Below, one piece after another: positions 44,366 to 56,416 of a DNA stretch of 64,000 nucleotides; positions within the stretch are counted from its first letter, which is position 1, and every line of letters starts with the position of its first letter. The notes under the pieces are model-generated. The model made no database searches and was not told the origin of the DNA. It saw only the letters and a list, made by a program, of their open reading frames with translations. This DNA is from Manduca sexta (lineage: Eukaryota; Arthropoda; Insecta; Lepidoptera; Sphingidae). The stretch covers positions 13,328,983-13,392,982 of the forward strand of contig NC_051138.1 of the NCBI RefSeq assembly GCF_014839805.1. The letters are read 5' to 3'. The translations under genes were made by a program, and so were the position numbers.

Positions 44366-45184
44366 AGTCTTAAGTCTAGTTCGAACTACGCTAATATTTT
44401 ATTCGAGTAGACAACGATTGAATAACTAAACATATCTGTATTAGTATTCGAAACAATTTTTGGTTTTCACTCACGCTTAGTTACTGAATTAATCTCTACT
44501 TGTCTAAATTACAAGCGTAGTACAAACTATGATTAAGTCAAAGTAACGAATCACGCCCGCTTCCTTCCACTGCCTTAAGCTTTAATTTACTTGATAAACA
44601 TACTATTGTTGATTTAAGTTTATCTAAGCGAACGTAAAATTCTGTTTTAAATTGATTAATTCTTGTTTAATTAGTACACACATTGCAGATTGTATGGAAT
44701 GATGAAAAGCATAAGATCCCATAAATCTAAACGAATGCTTACTAATCAATTATGTTTTGTATTCGATTTAATAGAACATTCAAATAGTTTTAAACTAAAA
44801 CAACACTAAAGCAATAAGCACACGCACATGCACACGCACACGCACACATCGAACTTATTGTCTGACCTATACCAGTAAGTATAGGAACTTAGTTCAGGAG
44901 ATTGTAACACAATATTATATTGTAATTACTGCTGTTCAATAAAGTATAAAGTATTAACTTTGTGACTTGAGTAATTAAATGACTCGTAATTTGTATATCA
45001 CATAAAACGTTTTAATGTTCTCACCATATGGATTTGTTTTAATTAGGACAGAAAAGGACTATTATAGGTTAGGATAACGAGCTTTTCCTCGCGATTCCGT
45101 CTACGTTAATGATAATTTCTAGGGTAGTAGCCTATAGCACTCATGCGCAGTAATGTGTTTTAGACGTAGTGTACGACGCCCTGC
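44366..45184. other. Unrecognised DNA with a (CA)n-like tract at 44820-44850 and a Helitron scrap near 45084-45140
   Basis: The scrap reads gagcttttcctcgcgattcc, then gtagcctatagcactca, as in the Helitron family. No ends are kept. Confidence 0.4.
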
Positions 45185-45315
45185 TGCACGATGGAACGGG
45201 AACCTAAAAAGGCGGCTGGTAGCGGATGCGGGTTACTCACGACCGGGATGGTTGGCGCTCACTTGGGGAGGCCTAGGTTCAGCAGTGGACGGTAATAGGC
45301 TGATTGATGGATTAT
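45185..45315 (+). pseudogene. LINE ORF2 C-terminal relic
   Basis: One frame reads RDGWRSLGEA, a stop, then VQQWTVIG, close to the terminal W-R-x-L-x-E-A-x-x-QQW motif of a common insect LINE ORF. Only the last about 40 codons survive, followed by a gattgatgg tail. Confidence 0.5.
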
Positions 45316-45337
45316 GGTATGAATGGTAAAAATATCA

Positions 45338-45594
45338 CACACAACATCACGCATTTTATCCCCGAAGGGGTATGCAGAGGCGCAACCATGGCACCCACTT
45401 TTCGCCAAGTGTGTTCCGTCCCATGATGTGATAGGGGGCGAGCCTATCGCCATATCGGGCACAAATTCCAGACTCCGGGCTGATACTGAGCAGGAAAACC
45501 CAAATATCACTTTGCCCGACCCGGGATTCGACCCCAGGACCTCAGAGCGCTGCCGTACCGCGCATGCAGTACAACTACGGCACCGAGGCAGTCT
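45338..45594 (-). repeat. SINE B, complete copy with target duplication
   Basis: A full-length young copy flanked by the 12-bp duplication gtaaaaatatca (45326-45337 and 45595-45606). Confidence 0.9.
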
Positions 45595-45606
45595 GTAAAA
45601 ATATCA

Positions 45607-46074
45607 ATCTGTTTATAATTTGTTAAACAAAGGTATTTACATTGTAGTATTTACCTATACAATTTTATTTTATGCTGGTCGACGTTTAATTGGATTTCAT
45701 CTTATCTCATTTTAACGGTGATGTGCGTGCATTAGCATATATAGCTATTGTGACTATGTACAATAAAGACTTGGAAGAAAAAAATACAAAAGATGTACTA
45801 AACAATTTATGACAAAAAGTAAGCCCGGAGTTTCTTTATGCCTTTCTTCTTCAGGTAGTCATCATTTAGATAGCTAGTAAAAGGCTGGTAGGTTACCTAG
45901 GTTAGGGCTCATGTCCTCGCCGGTGAGGATCGCGACGCGTTATCCTTTCATTTCCCCCCTACCTGCCAGCCCGAGCTGGTTACTTCGGTTTGTACCTTGT
46001 TTTCATTATAAATTTTATCCCTAATTTAAATTGACCATAGTTTTATAAGTAATTTTAATGATTGTTTAGAAATA
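45607..46074. other. Unrecognised DNA
   Basis: 45890-46000 is locally GC-richer and, lying just upstream of repeat J, may be the body of the same retroposon. Confidence 0.35.
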
Positions 46075-46150
46075 ATAATTATTATTCTTATACATTGTTT
46101 TGACGTATCATAAGTGCAACTTTGTTTCCCTACGTGATAAATAAATAAAT
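46075..46150 (+). repeat. Repeat J (retroposon tail)
   Basis: Shares tgacgtatcataagtgcaac with 15628-15705 and ends in (aaat)n. Confidence 0.6.
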
Positions 46151-46979
46151 AAATAATACGTAAATATTGTAATATTTACATTGAAGTATATTCTACCGAA
46201 AGAAAAGAACGTCCATATCAACTATTTGTTCAAAATTTGTAGTTAGAACTACAGTTCGCTGCAGCGCTAAAACATCAATCGTCATCTAACCAAATTTTTT
46301 ATACATGCAGTGCTGAACCGCTTTAAATACAATATAAGTAAAATGGTAACTAAAACCGGATTGCAATACACTTTAGTTCAACACAGTGAGTATTCGGAAT
46401 GCCAAATCTAGTATGTAGTACACATATATCGATGAATATTTACTATACTATCTGTCAGCTAACAGATATTTGAAAATGCGCTCTATAACTTTTTATCTTT
46501 GATTCTTCGGGTCTATTCAATTTTCAATCAATTTTCTACCAACAAAACGCCATCACGTTTCTCGAAGACTTCGCTGTGATTGGGAAGTTGTTGGGTTCCA
46601 ACTTTCTCAGAAACGTTGTTGCGATTTCAATGCCTTTTGACTACGCGTCCGAATGTTATAATGTTATAAAAGTGCATTCATCATGATAAAATTATATCCT
46701 CCAGCTACGTTTTGGTCGCCAAAACATTTTTTTAGTGTATATATAAACGGTTAGGTATTAGGACTGGCCACCGTCTGACAAAAGCCTATACAAGACACTT
46801 TATGTGACAAAATTGATTTAAAGTGTTCCTCAACTGGGACTTAACCCCAAGGGGTTAAGTTCTTGTAGTTGATCTATTACTAAATAGATCTTGATCTAGC
46901 AGATTCACAGCCCGAATCACTGCCACTTCTCCAGGAGTTGGTAATTATTAAAATGATTTATGTTAGCACTTAACACAAT
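46151..46979. other. Unrecognised DNA with a hairpin at 46839-46860
   Basis: acttaacccc-aa-ggggttaagt is a perfect 10-bp stem with a 2-nt loop. caact/agttg outside it extends the pairing. No tRNA fold is evident. Confidence 0.5.
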
Positions 46980-47240
46980 GACTGTCTCGGTGACGTACTT
47001 ATATTGCACGCGCGGTACGGCAGCACTCTGAGGTCCTGGGTTTGAATCTGTGTCGAGCAAAGTGATATTTAGGTTTTTCTGCTCAGTATCAGACCGGAGT
47101 GTGAAATTTGTGCCCGATATGGAGATAGGCTCGGTCCCTATCACATCATGGGACGAAACACACTTGGCGAAAAGTGGGTGTCCTAGTTGCGCCTCAGCAT
47201 ACCCTTTCGTGGATAAATGCGTGATTATGTGTGTGTGTAT
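46980..47240 (+). repeat. SINE B, full-length
   Basis: gactgtctcggtgacgtact head and gggtttgaatctg B box, through to ggataaatgcgtgat and a (TG)n tail. No clean target duplication is found. Confidence 0.8.
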
Positions 47241-47669
47241 TTATGTCAACGATATTTGTCTTCGTTATTTGGAAGTAAAGTTTTAACTGTACAGCCAATT
47301 TATAAGTACCTTCAAGACAGAATAATAATTTAATATGCGAATAAACAATGGTAAAGTTTAAATATTAATACAATTGTTACAATATTTATGTTCCAAATCT
47401 GAAAGATAAAGTGAAATATTTCAAAGGAACTTTGATGTACTGCTAAATATTTAGAAATTTTGAATTCAATTAAAATAATAAATAGATTTAAACTATCATT
47501 TAAGTGTTTGTAAAGTTTTCGACGCTCTTATTTATCCAAATAATATTAATATTTCTCTAAATATGCACAGTACGCGCGCTCATAACTACAGAAAGAGGCA
47601 CGTGTTGTGAGCGCCCACGTGATTAGTTGGTTTGACGTCCAATGCGCCGATGCTACGCGCGATTTTTTT
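47241..47669. other. Unrecognised DNA
   Basis: Nothing supported. Confidence 0.5.
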
Positions 47670-47920
47670 TTATATTTGCACGGCATTGACCCCGTTGTAC
47701 CTGACAGGAAATGGGATGGAGTCCCATAGAAGGTCAACTGACGAGAGATGATTATCCTTCGGCAGTCGACACAATTATGCCGGCCTTTTTGGAACCGAAT
47801 ATACACAAGCAATGCCGAAACGCGACACACTCACGTGAACCACTATGGCGAGTTTTAGTACCTTGTATACAGTGGTCGTTATCCGGACGGATATAAAATA
47901 TATCATACCACCAGCAAAAT
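47670..47920 (+). repeat. Repeat D, uninterrupted full-length copy
   Basis: From gcacggcattgaccccg, through the dyad (gtcaactgacgag...cggcagtcgac), to atccggacggatataaaata and accaccagcaaaa. Used here as the reference for the split copy at 8083-9245. Confidence 0.75.
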
Positions 47921-50061
47921 TCGATTTGTTCCTTTGCCACCACTGTTCATTTATACTCATGACTTGTGGCGTTTATGGAACGTTGAAGTTACGCTACCGA
48001 AGTAGTCAAGAGAAAGATAGATAGTTTTAAAGGGCTTGGTATTACAACTGAACCCTCATCGATATGTAACGCTTATTGGTCAAGAGGTTGGCATCTCCAT
48101 GTGTTTTCTAATTAAGCATCGTATATAATCCTTTTTCATCATTATCAGCCATAGGACAGCCACTGCAATATCGGCCTTCGTAAAAAAATTCCCTGGCCAA
48201 CCTGTTGACCCTTGTTTACGTAAAAATAAGAGTAAAACGATTTTCGACGAATTGATCCAAAACTTTCTAACGTTCTTATTCTAAATTCAAATAAATTTTG
48301 ATATGTATAGGTTTTTCTTTACGATTCAAGATATTGTAAATATATTTTATTACTCAATTAAGCTAATTGACATGTTTACTGAACGCACAAAGGCTTTCCA
48401 TGCATGCTTTGAATGCAAACAAGAAAATTATTTCCATTACGTGTCCTTCGTGACCAAGATTATTTCACAAATCAAAATAAAATATCAACTCAAGTTTATG
48501 GTACTATGACGTATATAAACAACTTTTTGGCAAGGAATGGATCTCCGAATTGAGAATGTTTTGGGAGGTAGCCAGATATTGGCTCAATAATGGTTCTCGG
48601 TTGAGTGAGCGGTCAGAGGTAAAAACTTAAGTGTCTTCAGCAGCGTATAGCATTAAATAATTTCAAACAAATTCAGAATTTTATTTATAATTCAAAATTT
48701 TAACGTTGTGCTGTTTTAATATGCTCCTGCATCGTTTCGTTCTATTCACAAAGGCCCAAATAAACTGATGCCTCTCCTTAGAATCGAACCCTGAAACTCC
48801 AGTTCCTAATTCCATATATTCTGGTACATAACCAAGATAGCCCTTTCCTATAAAATATATAACGTAAATGTATCGACGTGTAATACATTCTATAAATATT
48901 TATAGTTATTTTCAACATACGAAGTCTCGGGTCATTCAATTTGTTGCCTCATCCCATAAAACACGTCTCTATTAAGGTCGGCACATTAACCGTCGAATAA
49001 ATCGTAAATTTACAGATTGTTATTATTTTATCACGTTCTAAAAGGTAAGGAAGGTCAATTATCCAGTTATATCACTAGAGTTTCCATCTCAAGAATGAAA
49101 ATTAAGTTTGTTTTATTGTAATTGAATGAGATGAATTATTGCTTGATGATAAAATTATTGCCTATAAAAGAGAACACTATCCGAAATTACACTCTCTCAT
49201 CACTCTGAGACATTGAGGGCGCCATTAACAAACCAATCTTGCGTTTGTGTTGGGTCTTAAACAAACATTTAATGCTGAGCTATTTAATACACAAAACTTA
49301 AGATGTTATTTAAACGCCTATTGTCAGCTGAGTAAGCGTTGTTTGTTAAGTTAAACTCAGCTCTGAAATTATAAAAAATAACCTAGTTGCTACTAGGACT
49401 AGACTCTATAGTAACGATGTTAAAACATTACGCGTTTAATAAATAGCGATGATTTTAAGATGCTGGTACTTGGCAGGATCTCAGGGGAAATCGCATTACT
49501 GAGTGAAAATGAGTGGGATCACTTAATACGACATTAGACGATAAGCTTCAATACCTAATATATCATGAGAGAGGATACAATATCTTTGAAGAACACAACC
49601 GTGCATCAAAACATTGTTTGCTATTCATATGAGAGACTCATAATTCTAACTGAAGATAAAATGTGGCACTTAAGAACCAAATGCACAAGCACAAGACGCA
49701 ATTGTTCAATTCACTTTCTTTGGATTTATTGTCTTTTTATGCCGGTCTAATCATGCTGTAGGTTCCTGATATTATCTCTTACAATCAGGTAGTTACTAGT
49801 ATCAGATAGATTTTTGCTATAGAAGGCAATTAGACATTGAATATTTTTTTTTCTACAACAAGCATCGTTATCTTGTGGCTTTAAACGTCACACATAATGG
49901 AATTACATTTAAATAATTTATTTTTCCATTGTGTTTATTTGCATTGTTTTACTTTGGGGCCATACTCAGGTGAAGTGTAAGACAATTCGTGACGCACGTG
50001 GTATGCGAAAATAATTCAGCCGACACATACATTTACATCTACTTCTACATATATAGTTATG
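47921..50061. other. Gene-free stretch of about 2.1 kb
   Basis: AT-rich, with no repeat family recognised and no exon. The small frames at 48303 and 49565 have no motif. Confidence 0.5.
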
Positions 50062-50258
50062 GGGGCCTATTCCGTCTACTGGGGCATATCCGTCTTTTAG
50101 CAATTACAGGCGTTCTCACCAAAGGACAGCTTTAATAGCTGTGTAAGTAAAAAATAAGAAAATACTCTATTTACCTATATGGCTTTCAAAGCTGTCCATT
50201 AATTAGAACGCCCGTAATTGCAAAAAGCCGGATTTGCCCCCGTGGATGGAATAAGGCG
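50062..50258. mobile_element. Fold-back MITE with about 90-bp inverted arms
   Basis: Left arm 50062-50152 and right arm 50170-50258 are imperfect inverse complements (about 80% by eye), sharing gcaattac-ggcgttct and ggacagcttt. The separating spacer is short. The terminus GGGGCCTATTCC resembles the GGGGCCTTATTC end of the 177-bp MITEs. Confidence 0.8.
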
Positions 50259-50954
50259 CTCTGACTGTACCTACTTTTTATATATTGCAGCAATTATTGA
50301 ATATATTTTAAAAATTCATAAAAAAGGAATTAATAGATGGTAAATTATATTAACTATGATAAGTTTTTTCCACTCATTCTGAGTACCGCAGTTTTAAAAG
50401 GCGGCATAGCATTCGAAGCAAGTTTTTATCTTTGACGAATACGTTTAGTTGTATCTTAGGGTCATTAAATCAATATTTTAAAGAGTATTTTGTCACTAAA
50501 ATTAAAATATTTTTGGATTTTATCGCGGATTTAATATTTTAGGTTTTTAATATTTTAGGACAAAATACTTAATGATTTTGTCCTAAAAACAACAATGAAC
50601 AATATTATTATTTTATGTTGAGCAAATTACCTCAAGATTTACACTTTTTAATACGCACAATAATGCACAGAAATTTTCCTATTATCTGTACTGAAATTAT
50701 TTACGATGTATTGAAACCGGGTGGCTATAAAACATTACTATTGCGTTTAACACCTGTACAGCACTGAATTCATTTTCAAGGTGCACAGCGTAACAAAACT
50801 GTTCATTAACTTTTGTTATTACGCTGTGAATTGCATTAAACATGAATTTACACTAAAATTGTTTTTGGTTGTAAATTAATTTTGACGTTGCTTTGATCTT
50901 GAAGAATTGTTTGGTAAACATTTTTAATCGAATAATCATTAATTAATCTCTTGT
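50259..50954. other. Unrecognised DNA with a 14-bp perfect inverted repeat at 50553-50588
   Basis: ttttaggacaaaat and its complement are separated by 8 nt. ttaatattttagg is also directly repeated just upstream. A short G-like ggattttatcgcgga lies near 50515. Confidence 0.5.
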
Positions 50955-51285
50955 AAGCGGCGATAGCCTAGTTGGTTGTGGAACGGTCTGCCGAGACGAA
51001 TGTTCGCAGGTTCAAATCCCAAGGGCACACATTTCTGATTTTTCAAAAAAATTATGTGTGTATTCTTTGTGAATTATCGCTTGCATTAACGGTGAAGGAA
51101 AACATCGTGAGGAAACCTGCATACCTGAGAAGTTCTCTATAGGAATTTCGAGGGTATGTGAAGTCTACCAATCCGCACTAGGCCAGCGTGGTGGACTAAA
51201 GCCTAATCCCTCTCAGTATTAGAGGAGGCCCGTGCTCAGCAGTGGGCAAGTATATAATACAGGGCTGATATATTATATTATTATA
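50955..51285 (+). repeat. SINE A, complete copy with target duplication
   Basis: Full-length with intact A and B boxes, flanked by the 11-bp duplication taatctcttgt (50944-50954 and 51286-51296). Confidence 0.9.
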
Positions 51286-51599
51286 TAATCTCTTGTTCAT
51301 TCTTTTGATGTTACGTACGTTAATTAGTTTTATACCTTATTAAAATATATTTTAAGAAGTATTGTGGTATGATATAATATATTAGTCTGTGAATACTTTT
51401 TCTAAATCAGAAATATTATGGTAAATTACGATACAATTGTGTTCGGTTTCAAAATTGGATGTTTTCCATATTAGCTGTAATTGCTATTCATCTGTCTGCA
51501 AAATTTATAACGTTTATGTCATCAATGAAATAATAATATTATGTTGTGTATTACTTATTATAACCACATCCTGGGGAGTTGGGCATCTTTTGCCCTAAT

Positions 51600-51890
51600 G
51601 ATTTCTTATGTTTATGCGAATGTTAGACATTGAAATAAAACTATTTTACGGATTTTATCGCGGTTTATATATTATTATTTTCTCTCGACGTTTCGAAGAC
51701 TTTGCAGCCTTCATGGTCACGGGGGGACTGGGGTGTTGCTCATCCGTAAAGTCAAAGTTACAATATCTACCTACATTTCAAATATACAACTTTTTTCAAT
51801 TTTAGCTGTTGACGGTCCGATCTACGCAGAATGAGCTCACAGTGTCTTGAGGCCTAGCAGCCGATATTCCTCGGTCGATCTTTTGCCCTG
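51600..51890 (+). repeat. Repeat G, near full length
   Basis: Contains every G motif in order, ending agctgttgacggtccgatct, cgcagaatgagctcacagtg. Confidence 0.65.
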
Positions 51891-52104
51891 CAGTGGGTCT
51901 CTTACAGTTATTTAAGCCTGGCTCGTACAAATGAGATAGTACGCTGGATCTTTCAGCATGTTTACTTTCATGGGTACTTGCAAACGCTTACTGACCACAT
52001 TCAGCGCAACCAATGATTAGACACTGCGAAACTGTTATAGTTTTGTAGACGTAACTATTACATCTGAAATTTCAAATATAATTCCATAACTAATTATCAC
52101 ATAT

Positions 52105-52378
52105 TTTTTATTGCTTTAAATGACGAGACGAACTCGCAGTTCGGTTGATAGTAAGGGATACGACTGCCCATAAACAGTAGAAACACCATCCAACACTTTG
52201 AATTACAAAGTATTGTTTGGTATTCCACTACGCTCGCCATACTGAGACATAAGTTACAATGACTATAATGTCTTTCAAATTGAAACACAATAGTGACAAC
52301 ACTCTGCTGCTTGGTGGCAGAAATAGACATTGCGGTGGTAGTTACACAGGCGGACTCCCACATATTACTACCAGTGAT
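52105..52378 (-). repeat. Repeat E, near full length
   Basis: The minus-strand copy runs from cactggtagtaatatgtggg to a tcatttaaagcaataaaaaa tail. Confidence 0.65.
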
Positions 52379-53249
52379 TATTATTATGGTTTTGCATGTA
52401 TGCGTATGCAAATGCATAAAACGCGATTTTTATAGCATTATTGTATATTTTAATACTTTTCATTAATAATAATTATTTCAATAATTAAATTATACGCATT
52501 ATAAACAAATATACGACTGGCTTAGAGACTTTCGATTTCAGTATGGGAAAAAATCCGTAACAAATGTTTTATATTAAAACGGTATTTAATTTGTCACGGA
52601 TTTTTCGGATTTTGAAGAAATAATGATACTGACGTATTTTATTAACGGCACCTGTAGAGGTTTCTGCAGAATTGGTGATAATTTTTTTAAAAAGTAGGAG
52701 GTTATGAGAAAGGACAAAAATTTTATTCGGACAATATATAGGGACGCACAGAAACGTTAATAACAAGGCGCAAAAAATACATAGTGGGTTCTGGCAACGT
52801 GCATCCCATGATACCGCCGAAAAGGTTCCAGTTCAGCACTAAATGCCGGACGAGGTGTGGCTGGCGCTGGTTTTCAACTTAACGTGTATTTTTTTTTATT
52901 ATATCCAGCAAGTTGACGTAAAGTGGCTATTTTTAGGCTACAAAATTCATATAAGTGATTTAGAAAATCTCGAGAAATGTTTAATTATATGTACCACCAT
53001 TTATTTAGATTTTCTAAATATTTTCACAGTTACCAAATGACCTAATAGATATTACCAATAAATTAGGTTAATTGGTAATTGTGACCTAATGATAAATACT
53101 ATTTTGATTGTGCATATTTGCATACATGTTTTGGAATTTGTGCATATAATCAGATATTTCATCACAACATCAGAGTTTATTAAAATATTATTTGAATTGA
53201 ATAGCGAATTATTTACTTAGTATAATTGGATAAGTATATAATTGGATAA
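52379..53249. other. Unrecognised DNA with an imperfect hairpin at 52549-52605
   Basis: aaaaatccgtaacaaat pairs with atttgtcacggattttt (one mismatch in 17) across 23 nt. The rest shows nothing. Confidence 0.45.
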
Positions 53250-53756
53250 CTAGTTTTTGCTCGTGGTTTCGTTCGAGTGAAAGAAATTTCCGGGATAAAA
53301 TTCCCACTAAATATATTCTCGGGATGGAAAATAGCCTATGTTCTTCAAAGGATCTTAAACTATCTCCATACCAAGTTTTATTTAAATCCGTTGATTAGTT
53401 TTTCAGTTTATTGCTTTCAGACAGGCAGACAGATGCAGCGGGGGACTTTGTATAATATATTTTAGAACATTTTAAGAGGAACCATTCCTAATTCCTTTAT
53501 ATATATTTGTAGTAACTTTAACCTTTTATTTAGCGTATTTAACGGAAGGGCTCAAAAGGTATAAATTTTCTCCGTTTTTGCAACATTTTTATTGACGCTC
53601 CGCTCCTGTTGGTCAGAGCGTGATGTTATGTAGCCGATAACCTTCCTCGTTAAATGGGCTATCAAACACTAACAGAATTTTTCAATTCGAACCAGTCCTA
53701 CCTGTGATTACCGCGTTAAAACAAACATACTTTTCAGATTTATATAGTAGTATAGA
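53250..53756 (-). mobile_element. Helitron family 1, complete, one decayed repeat unit
   Basis: On the minus strand A|TCTATACTACTATATAAAT to CTAG|T, 507 bp. The body matches the other two but has more substitutions, and only one copy of the 123-bp unit is present. Confidence 0.75.
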
Positions 53757-54321
53757 TGTACAACTATGTGACGAATTATTCTGTGACCATCGAGCCTTAA
53801 AAATTTAAAACAATGAACCACAGCATAATATTTACCCCGTAAAATATGCAAGATTTGACAGTCACCTATAAATTTTCTCACTCAGATGGCAGAAAGAAAG
53901 TTGCCAGTCGTAAAACGCCAAGTTTTATTTTATGGACAATAATGGAATTAGGCAGTTTATATAAATGTGGGTACTATCTCGTGGGAGATACATTCGGGTC
54001 CCTGATGTTCTGCAGAAACGTATATTGGAAAGTATGGGCGTTTGACTTCTAATTTAGAAAATATTACAAGCCCCAAATCTTAAAGTGACGATGAAGGTAC
54101 TTTGATAATTTGGAATATGAGGGAATTTAGATTGCCTAAAATTTATAAGCAAACCATTAAAGGTTTTTTGAGAGCTTGTTTAGAAGGAATTTGACCTCTT
54201 ATCGTGTAAAATGAGGTAAGGTCACAAGAAACATGATCCTAATCTAGAATATGAGGTAATTTAGGAAGTTACTAGGAATTTAGAGTAACTGGTAACATAA
54301 TAAATATTTTTTTTTCTAATG

Positions 54322-54355
<34 letters not shown>

Positions 54356-54477
54356 AATTATTTTATGCTATATGTGATATTTTATTTGTTTTAATACTTT
54401 AGTACATCGTTTTTTTAAATCTTTCTAGTACTTAAATTATGACCGCCCACTCGTTTCGCTCCTAGTTATTTTAAATC
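53757..54477. other. Unrecognised DNA with (AT)n at 54325-54352
   Basis: Nothing else supported. Confidence 0.5.
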
Positions 54478-54612
54478 CATCCAAAGGTTGTCTGGAAGAA
54501 ATCGCAGATAGCGATAAGACCGCCATTTGTATTTCCTGTTATTACACCATCTCTGTTCTATATTTATTATTCTTTACATATTGATGTACAATAAAGAGTT
54601 TAAATAAATGAA
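54478..54612 (+). repeat. LINE/SINE 3' tail with stem-loop
   Basis: aaggttgtctggaagaaatc, stem atcgc...gcgat, then aagaccgccatttgtattt and a gtacaataaagag, aataaatgaataaa tail. Confidence 0.65.
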
Positions 54613-54831
54613 TAAACAATAATATATTTGCAATGGATAATTTAAAAGGAATTCGACTCTTATTCCGAAATAGGATATAAGTTAGAGACGTAGTAGAAAC
54701 TCAGATCAACTAATTCAATGTTATTTCAAACAAATTCCTATTTAGAAAATTAGTTTCACGAATATATCTCTGTTTACTAACATAAAGTTGTTTCGTTTAC
54801 AAAAACCAATTAACACATTTATGTAAGTTTT

Positions 54832-54940
54832 AAACGGGCCGGCATAATTGTGTCAATTGACGAGTGATGGTCATCACTTGTCACACACTATCTGGAACCA
54901 AGCTCGCTTTACATGAAGTACAGTGGAGACACTGTCGTAG
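54832..54940 (-). repeat. Repeat D fragment
   Basis: gggccggcataattgtgtca and the weakened dyad, ending near acatgaagtacagtggaga. Confidence 0.55.
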
Positions 54941-55341
54941 TCGTAAAAAGTTTGTTTTATATCGGGTAACATCTTTCTTTTGGATACGCTCTATATCTTA
55001 GTACGTTCATGCCTTTCTATTTTATTGTCGTTGACACCACGTTGCCTTATGTATCGTATGCATAAATAAATAGTTAAAGAAGAAGAAAAGGGTAAGATTT
55101 AGTTTCTGGGTGCTGCTAATTTATGGTGCTACCGCGACAAACTACGTTTGTGTTGAATAAACATGTGAAATATTTTGTAAAAGTTTTAGATAGATTTGTT
55201 GTTCAGGAAAGGCTAGTAGGTGCTATTTGTCTAACTGATACCAAGCAGCATTAAGGTACTATTGATGTATGAAAGACGTTGAATCCGATCAATTGACATC
55301 ATTGCTACATTCTGTATTTAATGAATCTGGTAATTATTTTA
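54941..55341. other. Unrecognised DNA
   Basis: Nothing supported. Confidence 0.5.
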
Positions 55342-55607
55342 CTAGACTGCCTCGGTAGCGTAGTTATATTGCATGTCCGGTACAATAGCGCTCTGAGGTC
55401 CTGGGTTCGAATCCCGGGTCGGGCAAAATGATATTTGGGTTTTTCTGCTCAGTATCAGCCCGGAGTCTGGAATTTGTGCCCGATATGGCGATAGGCTCGC
55501 CCCCTATCACATCATGGGACGGAACATATTTGGCGAAAAGTGGGTGCCCTAGTTGCGCCTCTGCATACCCCTTGGGGGATAAATGCGTGATGTTATGTAT
55601 GTATGTA
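55342..55607 (+). repeat. SINE B, complete copy with target duplication
   Basis: The best reference copy: tRNA-like head gactgcctcggtagcgtagt, B box gggttcgaatcccgg, and body to ggataaatgcgtgatg with a (TATG)n tail. It is flanked by a 14-bp duplication, tggtaattatttta (55328-55341 and 55608-55621). Confidence 0.92.
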
Positions 55608-55627
55608 TGGTAATTATTTTAACATTT

Positions 55628-55850
55628 TTTACTGGTGGTAGGATATATTTTATATAATAGGATAGTGAATCGTACACAAGGTGTTAAAACCCGCCATAGT
55701 GGTCCACGAAGGTCTGTCGAAATCCGGAATCAGCCTGTGTATGTAGGTTCCTACAGGCCGGCATAATTGTGTCGACTGCCGAGGTGATCATCTCTCGTCA
55801 GTCGACATTCTATTAGCCCCACTCCTCTTGCCATAAGGGGCAGTCAAGGA
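55628..55850 (-). repeat. Repeat D, near full length
   Basis: tactggtggtaggatatatt through the dyad (gtcgactgccgag...ctcgtcagtcgac) to cccttatggcaagagg on minus. It lies 20 bp from the SINE B copy. Confidence 0.75.
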
Positions 55851-56416
55851 TTGAAAACTTTCTGGACTTAAGGCCAGACAGCTAAATATACGAAATAATC
55901 CAAAGTAACATGTGAGTTGCCCTGAATTAGATTGTTATTCCTTATTTTTTGCTTTCCAAATAGAGTTTAGGGCCGTCTCAAACTTCAATCCGATTACGAG
56001 AATGAACCAATCAAAATAATTCATTCGTAAGCATGTCAAAAACACTTTGTTCTAATTGGTCAATGTTGAGATAGATCGAAAAAAGCGATTGGGATCATTC
56101 ATTAAAATTGCAATTAGACAATATATTAAGGTCGCGGCTTGTATGATCTTTTCCTTATGCCAAAGCTAAAGATAAATGCTCATGCGCATATCATATAAAC
56201 AAATACGTGTATAAACTGTTATGTTTGGCAGATAAGTGACCGTACAGAGACAAGCGTTTAAAATTTATTTATGCGTGCGCTCATAACGCCACAAAAAGGT
56301 TTAATGTTAATTATGTGTGTTGCTCTTTCTATGTAGTAGTTACATTGAAAACAACAGATTTTTTTGTTTGCAGCAATAAACACGTGACTTATTCTTTCTA
56401 GAAAGTCTAAGTTCCC
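55851..56416. other. Unrecognised DNA
   Basis: 55965-56105 contains repeated gaatga/attggt blocks in opposite senses that could be a decayed inverted-repeat element. This is not firm. Confidence 0.35.

Noticed and set aside
47546..47960. Minus-strand frames across repeat D
   Set aside because: They lie wholly within a non-coding repeat present in many copies.
55345..55425. tRNA gene (gactgcctcggtagcgtagt...)
   Set aside because: It is the head of SINE B, flanked by a 14-bp target duplication.
55965..56105. Possible decayed inverted-repeat MITE
   Set aside because: The opposed blocks (gaatgaaccaat / attggtcaatg) do not extend into a consistent terminal repeat.
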